Shown piece after piece: positions 15,461 to 24,534 of a stretch of DNA of 64,000 bases. A program made the position numbers and the translations under genes. Under the pieces are notes generated by a model. It ran no database searches and was not told the origin of the DNA. It saw nothing but the letters and a program-made list of their open reading frames with translations. Numbering within the stretch: position 1 is the first letter of the stretch; each line of letters opens with the position of its first letter. The DNA is from Streptomyces lichenis (GTDB lineage: Bacteria; Actinomycetota; Actinomycetes; Streptomycetales; Streptomycetaceae), in contig NZ_JALPTH010000011.1 of NCBI RefSeq assembly GCF_023218175.1, positions 1 to 64,000 on the forward strand. The letters are read 5' to 3'.

Positions 15461-16767
15461 TGTGCCGTACCGAGGAGGACCCGGAGCCGCGCGAACCGGA
15501 TGGGGCCAAAGACGGAGACCGGACGACGGACGCGGCGTTCAGCGCCCTGCTGGAGGACAGCGTCGAGGAACTGTACGAGTCGGCACCCTGCGGGTACCTG
15601 TCCACGCTGATGGACGGCACCATCGCCAAGATCAACAGCACCCTGCTGGAATGGCTCGGGACGGACCGCGAGACGGTGGTGGCCCGCAAGCGGTTCGCCG
15701 ACCTGCTCACCGTCGGCGGCAGGCTCTACCACGAGACCCACTTCGCCCCGCTGCTGCGGATGCAGGGCCGGATAACCGGCGTCGCCCTGGAGATGCGGAC
15801 CGGCGACGGCGGGCGGCTGCCGGTCCTGGTCTCCTCGGTCGTCAAGCACAGCGGCGACGGGGAGCCGCTGCTGATCCGCACCACCGTCTTCGACGCCTCC
15901 GCCCGCCGCTCCTACGAGCAGGAGCTGCTGCGCCGGCAGCGGGAGGCCGAGGAGGCCCGCCGGCAGGCCGAGGAGGCGCGCAGGCAGGCCGAGGCCGACC
16001 GGGCCAGGCTGACGGAAGCCCTCGCCGCGCTCCAGCGGTCCCTGCTGCCCGCCGAACTGCCCGTCGTGCCCGGGCTGGAGACGGCCGTGCACTACCACAC
16101 CGCCTCCCCCGACCGGCTCGGCGGCGACTTCTACGACCTGTTCCCCCTGGACGGGAAGCGCTGGGCGTTCTTCCTCGGCGACGTGTCCGGCAAGGGCCCC
16201 CGGGCCGCCGCCGTCACCTCGCTGACCCGCTACACCCTGCGTACCGCCGCCCTGCACGACGCCGACCCCGCCGGGGCGCTGGGCACCCTGAACACCGTGC
16301 TCCACGAGCGCTACACCGGCGACGACCCCCGCTACTGCACCGCGATCTTCGGCGTCCTCGAACCCGACCGGGACACCGGTGAGGTGACCGTCCGCCTGGC
16401 CTCCGGCGGCCACCCGCCCGCCCTCGTCACCCGCGCCGACGGCACCGCCCACTTCCTGCCCACCCCCGGCGGACTCCTCGTCGGCGTCCTGCCGGACCCG
16501 CACTTCGTGACGGCCACCACCGTCCTGGCCCCCGGCGACACCCTGCTGCTCTACACCGACGGCCTGACCGAGGCCCGCACCGGACCCGACCGCACCGACC
16601 TCTACGGGGACGAGGCCCTGCACGCCTTCGCCACCCGCCTCGCCGGCCCCCCGCCCGGAGGGCTGGTCCAGGCCCTGACCGCCCTGCTGGACAGCCTCGG
16701 CGACGGCGTCGACGACGACACCGCGCTGCTCGCCCTCGGCGTCCCCGCCCGCCCCGGCGCCATGTGA
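15457..16767 (+). CDS. rsbP: RsbP-like PAS-PP2C phosphatase
   Basis: 436-residue phosphatase. An N-terminal PAS domain (about 25-150) is followed by an Arg/Glu/Gln heptad-rich coiled coil (about 150-190; RRQREAEEARRQAEEARRQ) and a PP2C/SpoIIE catalytic domain (about 200-432). Metal-binding Asp motifs are intact: GGDFYD, GDVSGKG, YTDGLTEA and DDDTALLAL. In Bacillus, RsbP with RsbQ dephosphorylates RsbV under energy stress to free SigB. The GTG start overlaps the rsbQ stop. Nearby partner-switch components are the phospho-site-less STAS protein upstream and the intact STAS protein at 6679. The cognate kinase and sigma factor lie outside the window. Confidence 0.92.
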   Translation: MMCRTEEDPEPREPDGAKDGDRTTDAAFSALLEDSVEELYESAPCGYLSTLMDGTIAKINSTLLEWLGTDRETVVARKRFADLLTVGGRLYHETHFAPLLRMQGRITGVALEMRTGDGGRLPVLVSSVVKHSGDGEPLLIRTTVFDASARRSYEQELLRRQREAEEARRQAEEARRQAEADRARLTEALAALQRSLLPAELPVVPGLETAVHYHTASPDRLGGDFYDLFPLDGKRWAFFLGDVSGKGPRAAAVTSLTRYTLRTAALHDADPAGALGTLNTVLHERYTGDDPRYCTAIFGVLEPDRDTGEVTVRLASGGHPPALVTRADGTAHFLPTPGGLLVGVLPDPHFVTATTVLAPGDTLLLYTDGLTEARTGPDRTDLYGDEALHAFATRLAGPPPGGLVQALTALLDSLGDGVDDDTALLALGVPARPGAM

Positions 16768-17093
16768 CACCGCCACGCCCGCGCCTCCCGGGCGGACCCC
16801 ACCGGCACCGCGCGCGGGCCGCCCGTGCCCGGACCGGGCGGATCCCGGCGATCCGGCGGATGGTGAAAGGACCGCTGCTCATGGGAGCCGCCGCCCGCGC
16901 CCGGGCCCGCCGGCGTCACCTTCCGCGGCCGCTCGCCGTCGCCCGCCGTCGCCCGCCGGAAGGTGACGGGCGTGCCGAGCGGTATGCGCCCCGGCGCACC
17001 CCGGAGGGCCGGGCCCCGGCCACGGATTCCGCGGCCGGGACGGGGCGCGGCCGACGTAGGCTCGACCCGGCGACCCAGGGACGAGGAGGACTT
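16768..17093. other. Non-coding gap after rsbP
   Basis: 326 bp without a convincing gene. An in-frame ATG at 16860 would extend the next gene but encodes an Arg/Ala/Pro-rich stretch. TAGGCT at 17057-17062 is a possible -10 without a good -35. Confidence 0.5.
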
Positions 17094-17831
17094 ATGAACG
17101 CCGCCGACAGAGACCTGCGGCAGCTGGACCCGGTGAGCGTCCTCAACGCGAAGACCACGCTGGTCCAGCTGCTCGGGCGGGCGGGGGTCTACTCCGGCGA
17201 CGCGGAGGAGCTGATCGCGCTCGTCGAGGCGGGCGCGCTGGCCGAGGCGCGCCGGGAGGCGGCACCGGTGCCGGAGGGCGCGCCGCCGGGGAAGGGCGAG
17301 CTGTACGCGGCGGGGTGGGGCGACGGCGCCCGGGCCGTGGTCCACGGGCTCGACGAGATCGCCGAGCGGGTGCTGCGGGAGGCGGTCGGCGACCACGGGC
17401 CTCAGGAGCCCGAGGAACCGGAGGAGCGGTACCGCGTCGGGCGGATGGACCTGGAGCGGGTGAAGGTGGTGGTGACACGCCTTCATCTGTCGTTCGCCGA
17501 CGACTCGGAGCTGGACCCGGAGGTCTCCGAGCAGGTCCTGGTCGCCGTGCTGCGCACCATGGGGGCGCGGAACCGGGCCGGGTACCCGGGCCGGCTGACC
17601 CGGTTCACGGATGAGCACCGCGCCCGGCTGGAGCGGATGTTCGCCCGGTACGGGCCGGGCAGCCCGATCGCGATCCACGGCCGCTACACGCTGCTGCACT
17701 CTCCCACCTGCGTCGCGGTGCTGGAGCGGCTGACGGTGACGCCGGAGGAGCTGCGGAAGGAGTGGGACGCCGGGGAGCTGCCGCCGGCCTGGCTGGACGG
17801 ACTGACCGCCGCCTGGGAGGCGACGGGCTGA
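17094..17831 (+). CDS. Uncharacterised actinomycete protein
   Basis: 245-residue soluble protein that I do not recognise. It opens with MNAADRDLRQLDPVSVLNAKTTL and ends LPPAWLDGLTAAWEATG. There are no membrane segments or clear catalytic motifs. An acidic stretch near 105-112 (EPEEPEER) splits a helical N-terminal part (AEELIALVEAGALAEARREA) from a C-terminal part with many charged helices. ATG 17094 follows a perfect GAGGAGGA ribosome binding site. It stands alone between the rsb genes and a convergent membrane gene. Third-position G+C bias supports real coding. Confidence 0.75.
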   Translation: MNAADRDLRQLDPVSVLNAKTTLVQLLGRAGVYSGDAEELIALVEAGALAEARREAAPVPEGAPPGKGELYAAGWGDGARAVVHGLDEIAERVLREAVGDHGPQEPEEPEERYRVGRMDLERVKVVVTRLHLSFADDSELDPEVSEQVLVAVLRTMGARNRAGYPGRLTRFTDEHRARLERMFARYGPGSPIAIHGRYTLLHSPTCVAVLERLTVTPEELRKEWDAGELPPAWLDGLTAAWEATG

Positions 17832-17856
17832 GCGGCGCCGGGCCGGGCCGGGCGCG

Positions 17857-18198
17857 TCAGGCGTGACTGAGGATGACCAGCAGCGCGAAGCACTCTGCCA
17901 GCACCTGGACCGCGAGTGCCGCCTGCCGGATCCGTACGGCCGGCCCGGCCAGGGCGAGGAGCAGCGCCCCGCCGCCCAGCCCGGCACTCCAGCCGAACAG
18001 CCACCACGGCAGCCCGGGGGCGCACTGCTCACCATAGGTCAGACACCGGGAGGCCCCCTCCGACGCCAGGGTCAGCAGACCGGTGCCCGCGGCCCCGGGC
18101 ACGAACAGGACGCCGGCCAGCACGGCCGCGAGGCGGGTGTGATCGGCCGGGGCCGGGGCGGTGTCCGGGTCCGGGCCGGGGTTCGCGGAACCGTTCAT
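17857..18198 (-). CDS. Small membrane protein of unknown function
   Basis: 113-residue protein with three hydrophobic segments (AAVLAGVLFVPGAAGTGLL, PWWLFGWSAGLGGGALLLA and ALAVQVLAECFALLVIL). A Cys pair (SRCLTYGEQCAPG) sits in the loop between the first two, possibly an extracytoplasmic disulfide. ATG 18198 was chosen over a TTG four codons upstream. It is convergent with the preceding gene, with only 25 bp between them. I know no function. Confidence 0.7.
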   Translation of the reverse strand: MNGSANPGPDPDTAPAPADHTRLAAVLAGVLFVPGAAGTGLLTLASEGASRCLTYGEQCAPGLPWWLFGWSAGLGGGALLLALAGPAVRIRQAALAVQVLAECFALLVILSHA

Positions 18199-18367
18199 GT
18201 GCCCAGCCAACCCCGGCGCCGCGCGACGTGGCAGCGGACGGCTACTCAGATCGCCTGGTACGTCCTACTCAGCGGCCGCCGGGCCGCAATCACCGGGCGT
18301 CCGGGCGGTTCGTGCGCCTCGTGGAGGTGGGGGCGGCGAGTCCCGGGGGCCCGCCAGGTGTGCCGGC

Positions 18368-18946
18368 TCAGGGGTGCAGGGTGGGCCGGTAGACGAGCTC
18401 CTGGATGCTGCCGTCGAGGGTGCGGCTGTCGAGCAGTTCGAGGTCGAAGTCGGCCGCGCCCGCGAAGACCGGGTCCAGCCCGGTCCGCCCGGTGATCACG
18501 GGGAAGACCGTCACCTGGACGCGGTCGACCAGACCGGCGGCCATCAGCGCCCGGTTCATCGACAGGCTGCCGTGCGAGCGCAGCGGTACGTCCGACTCCT
18601 TCTTCATCCGGGCGACCACGTCCACCGCGTCGCCGTACGCGATCCGCGCGTCCGGCCAGTCGAGGGGCCCGTCCAGCGTGGTCGACACCACCGTGGCCGG
18701 CATGCTCCTCATCCGGGTCACCCAGGGGTCGCGCACGTCGGAGTCCTCGGTGCTCGCGGCCAGCATCGAGGCGAACAGCCGGTAGGTGCCGGCGCCGAAG
18801 ACCATCCGCTGCTCGTCGCTGTACTGGGCGAGGCGGTGGGCCAGGAGCTCGGGGCCCTGCTTGCCCCAGTAGCCGGTCCAGTCGCCACCGGCGGCGCCGA
18901 AGCCGTCGAGGCTGGAGAAGACGTCGAACGTGTAGGTGGCGGTCAT
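18368..18946 (-). CDS. Dihydrofolate reductase/RibD C-terminal family protein
   Basis: 192-residue reductase of the RibD_C/DHFR-like family (YyaP/YwjB type). It has MTATYTFDVFSSLDGFGA, RMVFGAGTYRLFASML, LRSHGSLSMNRALMAAGLVDRVQVTVFPVITGRTGLDPVF and a C-terminal LELLDSRTLDGSIQELVYRP. Members bind NADPH, but most have no proven substrate, and a true folate role is not implied. ATG 18946 follows CCGGAGGACACC. It is divergent from the CoA-transferase gene across a 251-bp gap containing an inverted repeat. Confidence 0.87.
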   Translation of the reverse strand: MTATYTFDVFSSLDGFGAAGGDWTGYWGKQGPELLAHRLAQYSDEQRMVFGAGTYRLFASMLAASTEDSDVRDPWVTRMRSMPATVVSTTLDGPLDWPDARIAYGDAVDVVARMKKESDVPLRSHGSLSMNRALMAAGLVDRVQVTVFPVITGRTGLDPVFAGAADFDLELLDSRTLDGSIQELVYRPTLHP

Positions 18947-19110
18947 GGTGTCCTCCGGGAGCTCGGGGTGCTGAAGGTCTTCCGGAGGGGTGACCGCTGG
19001 CGGTCGCGAAACTCATCGCAGAGGGGCCCGTTTCCGGGAGGCGCCGGGGCCGCCCCCGGGAGGCGAGGTCGGGAGGTTTGCCCGGGAATAGGCGGGCCAT
19101 GTTAGTTGCT

Positions 19111-19124
19111 ATCTACACGTAGAT
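19111..19124 (+). promoter_or_regulatory. ATCTAC-AC-GTAGAT inverted repeat before the CoA-transferase
   Basis: 6-bp perfect arms with a 2-bp spacer, 74 bp before the start, preceded by GTTAGTTGCT. Its position in a divergent gap suits a TetR- or MarR-type operator. It resembles, but is not the same as, the TTCTACA element. Confidence 0.4.
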
Positions 19125-19197
19125 GGCTCCCGGCCCGGAGCCCACTCGGCCGGAAACCCCGGCCCCGACCGCACCCCGCTGGAAGGAAGCGCACCCC

Positions 19198-20748
19198 ATG
19201 CCCCGCACCGGCTCCGTCCCCACCGGCTCCGTCCGCCCCACCGGCGGCGGCACCCTGACCGACCGGGTGGCCACCGCCGTACGGGAGCCCGCCACCGAGG
19301 ACGGCTACGACCTGCACGCGCGGCTGGACGAGGTGCTGGCCGGGGTCGGTCTCAGCGCCGCGGAGGCGGGCGGGGAGATCACCTTCACCGGCGCGGACCC
19401 CATCGTGCCCAGCACCCTGCGGCTCGCCTCGGCGACCGCGCTGGCGCTGACCGCGAAGTCGGTGGCCGTCGCCGCGCTCTGGCGCGACCGGGGCGGCGAG
19501 GGCCAGTCGATCAGCATGGACCTGCGGCGCGCCCCGCACCGGCTCTGCCCGTTCTACGACCGCCGCTGGGAGCTGGTCAACGGCTTCCCGCCCGGCCGCC
19601 CAAGCGACCCGGACAACCCGATGGCGCTGGACTTCTACCGCGCCGGCGACGGCCGCTGGGTGATGCCGCTGGAGATGTACCCGGGCCTGAAGTCGCGCAC
19701 CCTCAAGCTGCTGCGCACCCACGACGACCGGGCGGCGATCGCCGAGGCGGTGGCCCGCTGGAACGGCGCCGACCTGGAGGCCGCCGGGGCGGAGGCCGGG
19801 GTCGTCATGCCGATGGTGCGCTCCACCGGCGAGTTCCTGGCCGAGCGCCAGTACCGCGAGGTCCTGGCCGATCTCCCGCTGGTCGAGGTGGAGAAGATCG
19901 GCGACAGCGCACCCGAACCGCTCCCCGAAGGCGCCGATGCCCCGCTGGCCGGCGTACGGGCCCTGGGCATGGGCCATGTGATCGCCGGCGCCGGCATCGG
20001 CCGGGCACTCGCCCTGCACGGCGCCGACGCCCTCAACCTCTGGCGCCCGGGGGAGTGGGAGCACGACGTCGTCTATGTCACCGCCAACACCGGCGTCCGG
20101 TCCGCCACCGTCGAGCCGGCCGTCCCCGAGGGCGCGGCGACGGTACGGGCGCTGCTGCGCGGGGCCGACGTCTTCTACGCCAACCGCCGCCCCGGCTATC
20201 TGGCCCGCTTCGGCCTCACCGCGCACGAGGCGGCCGAGATCCGGCCCGGCGTCGTCCACACCACCGTCACCCTGCACGGCGAGCGGGGACCCTGGTCCCA
20301 GCGGGTCGGCTTCGACCAGACCGCCGGCTGCGTCACCGGGATGATGACCCTGGAGGGCACCGCCGACCACCCGCGCCTGCCGTACATCAAGGTGGTCAAC
20401 GACTACCTGGTGCCCTGGCTCGCCACCGCCGGGATCATCGCCGCGCTGCGCCGCCGCGCCCGGGAGGGCGGCAGCTACCGGGTCCATGTCTCGCTGACCC
20501 GGGTCGCCCTGTGGATCCTCTCCCTCGGCACCTTCGATAAGGACTACGCCCGGGAGGTGGCGGGCACCGGCACGCGCCACGCCTACCTGGACCCGGAGAC
20601 CTTCACCGCCGACACCCCGCTCGGCCGCTACCAGGGCGTCACGGAGCAGATCGCGATGTCCGCCACCCCGGGCGCGTACCGCCCCTCGTCCCTGCTGGTC
20701 CCGCGCGGCTCGGGCCGGCCGGAGTGGCTGCCGGACCACCGCTCGTAG
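19198..20748 (+). CDS. CaiB/BaiF-family CoA-transferase
   Basis: 516-residue class III CoA-transferase. The segment normally at the N-terminus of this family ([36 protein letters not shown]) starts near residue 255. It is followed by [33 protein letters not shown] and [19 protein letters not shown]. The first ~250 residues hold a second partial copy of later family elements ([47 protein letters not shown]). The protein is thus a tandem/permuted arrangement seen in some actinomycete members. The acyl substrate is unknown. ATG 19198 follows GGAAGGAAGC. An aldehyde dehydrogenase follows 46 bp later. Confidence 0.88.
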   Translation: MPRTGSVPTGSVRPTGGGTLTDRVATAVREPATEDGYDLHARLDEVLAGVGLSAAEAGGEITFTGADPIVPSTLRLASATALALTAKSVAVAALWRDRGGEGQSISMDLRRAPHRLCPFYDRRWELVNGFPPGRPSDPDNPMALDFYRAGDGRWVMPLEMYPGLKSRTLKLLRTHDDRAAIAEAVARWNGADLEAAGAEAGVVMPMVRSTGEFLAERQYREVLADLPLVEVEKIGDSAPEPLPEGADAPLAGVRALGMGHVIAGAGIGRALALHGADALNLWRPGEWEHDVVYVTANTGVRSATVEPAVPEGAATVRALLRGADVFYANRRPGYLARFGLTAHEAAEIRPGVVHTTVTLHGERGPWSQRVGFDQTAGCVTGMMTLEGTADHPRLPYIKVVNDYLVPWLATAGIIAALRRRAREGGSYRVHVSLTRVALWILSLGTFDKDYAREVAGTGTRHAYLDPETFTADTPLGRYQGVTEQIAMSATPGAYRPSSLLVPRGSGRPEWLPDHRS

Positions 20749-20794
20749 CCCCCTTCTCTCACACCATCCGCAGCTCCCCCAGCGAAGGACCCCC

Positions 20795-22141
20795 ATGAAC
20801 CAGGAACAGCAGCACACGCCCGCCGCGGTCCCCCCGGCCGCCGAACGCCCCGCCGATACCGTCGCCCGGCTGCGCGCCACCTTCAGCACCGGGCGCACCA
20901 AGCCGCTCGCCTGGCGGACCGCCCAGCTCCGGGCGCTGCGCACCCTGCTGACCGAGGAGGGCGAGGCGCTGGCCGCCGCGCTCCTCACGGACCTCGGCAA
21001 GGGGCGCGAGGAGGCGTACCGCACCGAGATCGACTTCACCGTCCGCGAGATCGACCACACCCTGGAGCACCTGGCCGACTGGCTGCGGCCGGAGCCGGCG
21101 CCCGTCCCGGAGCGGCTGAGCCCGGCCACCGCGCACACCGTGCTCGACCCGCTCGGCGTGGTCCTGGTCATCGCGCCCTGGAACTACCCGGTGCAGCTGC
21201 TGCTGGCCCCGGTGGTGGGGGCGCTCGCCGCGGGCAACTGCGTGGTGGCCAAGCCCAGCGAGCTGGCGCCGGCCACCTCCGCGGCGCTGGCCCGGCTGCT
21301 GCCCCGCCATCTGGACACCGACGCGGTGGCCGTGGTGGAGGGGGCCGTGCCGGAGACCACGGCCCTGCTGGCGCAGCGGTTCGACCATGTCTTCTACACC
21401 GGCAACGGGACCGTCGGCCGGATCGTGATGCGCGCGGCCGCCGAGCACCTCACCCCGGTCACCCTGGAACTGGGCGGGAAGTCCCCGGTGTTCGTGGACC
21501 GGGACGCCGATCTGCCGACGGTCGCGGCCCGCCTGGTGGCGACCAAGTTCATGAACGCCGGGCAGACCTGTGTGGCCCCCGACTACGTGCTGGCCGACCC
21601 GGAGACGGCCCGTGCGCTGGAGAAGGAGCTGGCCTCCGCGGTGCGCGAGCGGTACGGCGACGACCCCTCGGCGACGGAGGCCTACGGCCGGATCGTCAAC
21701 GAGCGGCACTTCGACCGGCTGGTGGGGCTGCTCGACTCGGGCCGCACGGTCGTCGGCGGCCGGCACGAGCGCGAGGGGCGCTACATCGCCCCGACCGTGC
21801 TCGCGGAGGTCGCGGCCGACTCCCCGGTGATGCGCGAGGAGATCTTCGGGCCGATCCTGCCGCTGGTGGCGGTGGCCGGCCTGGACGAGGCCATCGACTT
21901 CATCCGGGGGCGCGACAAGCCGCTGGCCCTTTACGCCTTCACCGGCTCCGACACCACCCGGGAGCGGCTCACCGCCGAGACCTCCTCGGGCGGGCTCACC
22001 TTCGGGCTGCCGGTGGCCCATCTCACCGTCTCCGACCTGCCCTTCGGCGGTGTGGGGGAGAGCGGTATGGGCAACTACCACGGCCACTACTCGCTGGAGA
22101 CCTTCAGCCACCGCAAGGCGGTGCTGGACCAGCGCGGCTGA
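20795..22141 (+). CDS. Aldehyde dehydrogenase
   Basis: 448-residue NAD(P)-dependent aldehyde dehydrogenase of the short ALDH3-like group (typical length 450-480). The cofactor loop [12 protein letters not shown], the general-base Glu in [13 protein letters not shown], the nucleophile Cys in [13 protein letters not shown] and [12 protein letters not shown] are all present. The C-terminus ([26 protein letters not shown]) is family-typical. ATG 20795 follows GCGAAGGAC. It probably shares a transcript with the CoA-transferase, suggesting oxidation of an aldehyde to an acid handled as a CoA ester. It ends 10 bp from the convergent tetR stop. Confidence 0.94.
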   Translation: MNQEQQHTPAAVPPAAERPADTVARLRATFSTGRTKPLAWRTAQLRALRTLLTEEGEALAAALLTDLGKGREEAYRTEIDFTVREIDHTLEHLADWLRPEPAPVPERLSPATAHTVLDPLGVVLVIAPWNYPVQLLLAPVVGALAAGNCVVAKPSELAPATSAALARLLPRHLDTDAVAVVEGAVPETTALLAQRFDHVFYTGNGTVGRIVMRAAAEHLTPVTLELGGKSPVFVDRDADLPTVAARLVATKFMNAGQTCVAPDYVLADPETARALEKELASAVRERYGDDPSATEAYGRIVNERHFDRLVGLLDSGRTVVGGRHEREGRYIAPTVLAEVAADSPVMREEIFGPILPLVAVAGLDEAIDFIRGRDKPLALYAFTGSDTTRERLTAETSSGGLTFGLPVAHLTVSDLPFGGVGESGMGNYHGHYSLETFSHRKAVLDQRG

Positions 22142-22150
22142 GCCCGGCTC

Positions 22151-22843
22151 CTACCGCCGGAGTGCCGCCAGCTGGGCCAGCAGCAGTTCCAGGGCGTCCG
22201 GGAAGGCCGATTCGGCCATGGCGGACAGCTGGGCGCGGACGGTGTGCAGGTTCGGGTAGTCGCCGGGTGGCAGGGTGCCGTAGACGTCCTGCCACGCCTG
22301 GCGCTCCTGACGGCGCTGGTGCTCGGTGAGGCCCAGCACCTCCGCGTCCAGGGCGGCGTGGGCGAGGACGGTGTCGATGAAGGTGCGGTAGAGGCGCACC
22401 GCCTCGGCGGGCGGGAAGCCGGCCCGCAGCAGGATGCCGATCCCGGTGTCCACCGCCCGGCACTCGGCGGGCCCCGCGGTGACCCGGGAGGCGCTGACCG
22501 GCGCCAGCCGGGGGTGACGCAGTACCGAGCGGTGCACCCGCACGGCGAGCTCCCTGAGCGAGGCGGTCCAGTCCTCGCCCGGGGTGAAGCCGTCGATCGA
22601 CTCCCCGATCAGCCGGTCGGCCACCGCCAGCAGCAGGGCGTCGGTGTCGGCGAAGTAGCGGTAGACCGCCGAGGGGTCGCAGCCCAGGGCGGCACCGAGC
22701 CGCCGCACCGTGAGCGCGTTGCCCCCGGGCGCCTCGATGAGCTCCAGCGCCGCCCGGACGATCGCCTCCTCGCTCAGCACCGTCCCGGAGCCGGTGGGGC
22801 GCCTGCGCTTGCGCCCCACCGGGATGCGCTGGGGATCCGGCAT
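22151..22843 (-). CDS. TetR-family transcriptional regulator
   Basis: 230-residue regulator with an N-terminal TetR helix-turn-helix (about 24-70; LSEEAIVRAALELIE, ALTVRRLGAALGCDPSAVYRYFADTDALL). A helical ligand-binding domain follows. A basic lead (GRKRRRPTGSG) precedes the DNA-binding domain. It is divergent from the APC permease at 22974 across 130 bp that contains an inverted repeat, the usual arrangement for a self-regulating repressor of the neighbouring transporter. ATG 22843 follows CAGGAGGCC. The inducer may be the permease substrate or a product of the amidohydrolase beyond it. Confidence 0.92.
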   Translation of the reverse strand: MPDPQRIPVGRKRRRPTGSGTVLSEEAIVRAALELIEAPGGNALTVRRLGAALGCDPSAVYRYFADTDALLLAVADRLIGESIDGFTPGEDWTASLRELAVRVHRSVLRHPRLAPVSASRVTAGPAECRAVDTGIGILLRAGFPPAEAVRLYRTFIDTVLAHAALDAEVLGLTEHQRRQERQAWQDVYGTLPPGDYPNLHTVRAQLSAMAESAFPDALELLLAQLAALRR

Positions 22844-22893
22844 ACCGGCCTCCTGGTCTGCGCGGCCCGCGGTGCCACGGAAGGGGCCGAGGG

Positions 22894-22917
22894 CTTACGA
22901 CAACTTATTGACGTAAG
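22894..22917. promoter_or_regulatory. Candidate TetR operator in the tetR-permease gap
   Basis: CTTACG (22894-22899) and CGTAAG (22912-22917) flank a 12-bp centre. The two 12-bp halves agree at 9 of 12 positions. It overlaps TTGACG (plus strand) and TAAGTT (minus strand), possible promoter hexamers. Confidence 0.6.
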
Positions 22918-22973
22918 TATGGCGCGGTTGTTTCATCGGCGCACCCCCTCGTTCACCGCCGAAGGAGCGCACC

Positions 22974-24479
22974 ATGGCCGCAGTCATACCGGAGACGGAA
23001 CCACCGGCGACGGCGATGCGCCGCACGCTGGGTGTACGGGACGGCGTGGCGATCGCGGCCTCCAGCACGGCCGCGACCACCAGCATCGGCATCGGGATGG
23101 GGGTGCTCGCGCTGTACGCGGGGCGGCAGACCCCGGCGCTGCTGATCGTCGCCTTCCTGCCGATCCTGGGCATCGCGCTGTCCTACGCCCGGCTGAACCG
23201 CACCGAGCCCCACTGCGGCAACGGCTACACCTGGGTGGGGCGCTCCCTCGGCGCCTGGCCGGGGTTCCTCACCGGCTGGGTGGTGCTGGTGGCCAACGTG
23301 GTGTTCATGGCGTACACCAGCGCCGTCACCGGCTCGGTGATCCTGCAGTTCGCCGGCAAGCTGGGGCTGCACAGCCTGCTGGGCGTCCCGCTCGACCCAG
23401 GGTCCACCGGGGTGAGCACGGTGATCGGCCTGGTGGCGCTGGTGGTGGTGACCGTGACCGCCGTGACCGGGGTCCGCTCGGCGACCCGGCTGCAGTGGGT
23501 GCTGCTGGTCTTCGAGTACGCCGTGCTGCTGGTCTTCTGCACCTGGGCGATCGTCTCGGGCGACCAGCCGTTCTCCTGGAGCTGGCTCGACCCCTTCGCG
23601 ATCGGCTCGGTGCGGTCCCTGGCCCAGGGGCTGGTGCTGGCGGTGTTCGTCTTCTGGGGCTGGGACGCCGCCTTCACGGTGAACGAGGAGACGAAGAACG
23701 CCTCGGACGCCGCCCGGGGCGGGCTCATCGCCCTGCTGGCCATGCTCGGGCTGCTGGTCTTCGCGGCGATCGCCTTCCAGCGGGCGATGGGCGACGGCGA
23801 ACTGGTGGCCCAGGGGCCGCAGGCCCTGACCTACCTGGGTGCCCGGCTGGCCCCGGAGCCCTGGGCGTCGCTGCCGCTCGCCGCGCTGATGTGCTCGGCC
23901 TTCGCCTCGCTCCAGTCCACCGTCATCCCGACCGCGCGCGGCGCGCTGGCGATGGGTCGGGACCAGACCCTCGGCCGCAGATGGACGAGGATCCACCCGC
24001 GCTACGGTTCCCCCGCCGCGGGTACGGTGATGATCATGGCCATCTCGGCGGCGGTCGCGGTCCTGGCGGTCGGCATCCCCAGGATCAACCTGATGATCCT
24101 CACGGCCGTCAACTCCATCGGCCTGATCGTCTCCCTCTACTACGGCCTCACCGCGCTGGCCTGCGCCGTGCGGTTCCGCGGCGCGCTGCGCGAGGGCCCG
24201 CTCGCGGCACTGCGCTGCGTCCTCGTCCCCGGCCTCAGCGCGCTGGCGCTGTTCGGCCTCGGCGCCTATCTGGCCTACCGCTACGCCACCATGAGCGACC
24301 ACTTCCAGGCCACACCGGACAACGGCTGGTTCCTGCTGCTGATCCCGGGCCTGTTCGTGCTCACCGGCCTGGTGGCCGCCGCGGTCGCCAAGTGGCGCCG
24401 CCGCTCCCCGTACTTCACCACCGGCCGCGGCACGGACGCCGACACCATCGCCCTGCCGATGGACCGCCGGCCCGCCTGA
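22974..24479 (+). CDS. APC-superfamily permease
   Basis: 501-residue membrane transporter with about 12-13 hydrophobic segments. Markers include RDGVAIAASSTAATTSIGIGMG at helix 1, GNGYTWVGRSLGAWPGFLTGWVVL at helix 3, VFVFWGWDAAFTVNEETKNASDAARGGL at helix 6 and NLMILTAVNSIGLIVSLYYGLTALACAVRFR near the end. It probably imports an amino acid, amine or related nitrogen compound. ATG 22974 follows GAAGGAGCGC. It is controlled by the divergent TetR by position, and followed 55 bp later by an amidohydrolase that may act on the imported compound. Confidence 0.9.
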   Translation: MAAVIPETEPPATAMRRTLGVRDGVAIAASSTAATTSIGIGMGVLALYAGRQTPALLIVAFLPILGIALSYARLNRTEPHCGNGYTWVGRSLGAWPGFLTGWVVLVANVVFMAYTSAVTGSVILQFAGKLGLHSLLGVPLDPGSTGVSTVIGLVALVVVTVTAVTGVRSATRLQWVLLVFEYAVLLVFCTWAIVSGDQPFSWSWLDPFAIGSVRSLAQGLVLAVFVFWGWDAAFTVNEETKNASDAARGGLIALLAMLGLLVFAAIAFQRAMGDGELVAQGPQALTYLGARLAPEPWASLPLAALMCSAFASLQSTVIPTARGALAMGRDQTLGRRWTRIHPRYGSPAAGTVMIMAISAAVAVLAVGIPRINLMILTAVNSIGLIVSLYYGLTALACAVRFRGALREGPLAALRCVLVPGLSALALFGLGAYLAYRYATMSDHFQATPDNGWFLLLIPGLFVLTGLVAAAVAKWRRRSPYFTTGRGTDADTIALPMDRRPA

Positions 24480-24534
24480 CCCCGGCCCTCCTCCCACCCC
24501 TCCCGTCCACGACACCCGCACCCGGAGCCACCCC

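Noticed and set aside
16860..17093. In-frame N-terminal extension of the gene at 17094
   Set aside because: It would add an Arg/Pro/Ala-rich stretch, while ATG 17094 has a near-perfect GAGGAGGA ribosome binding site.
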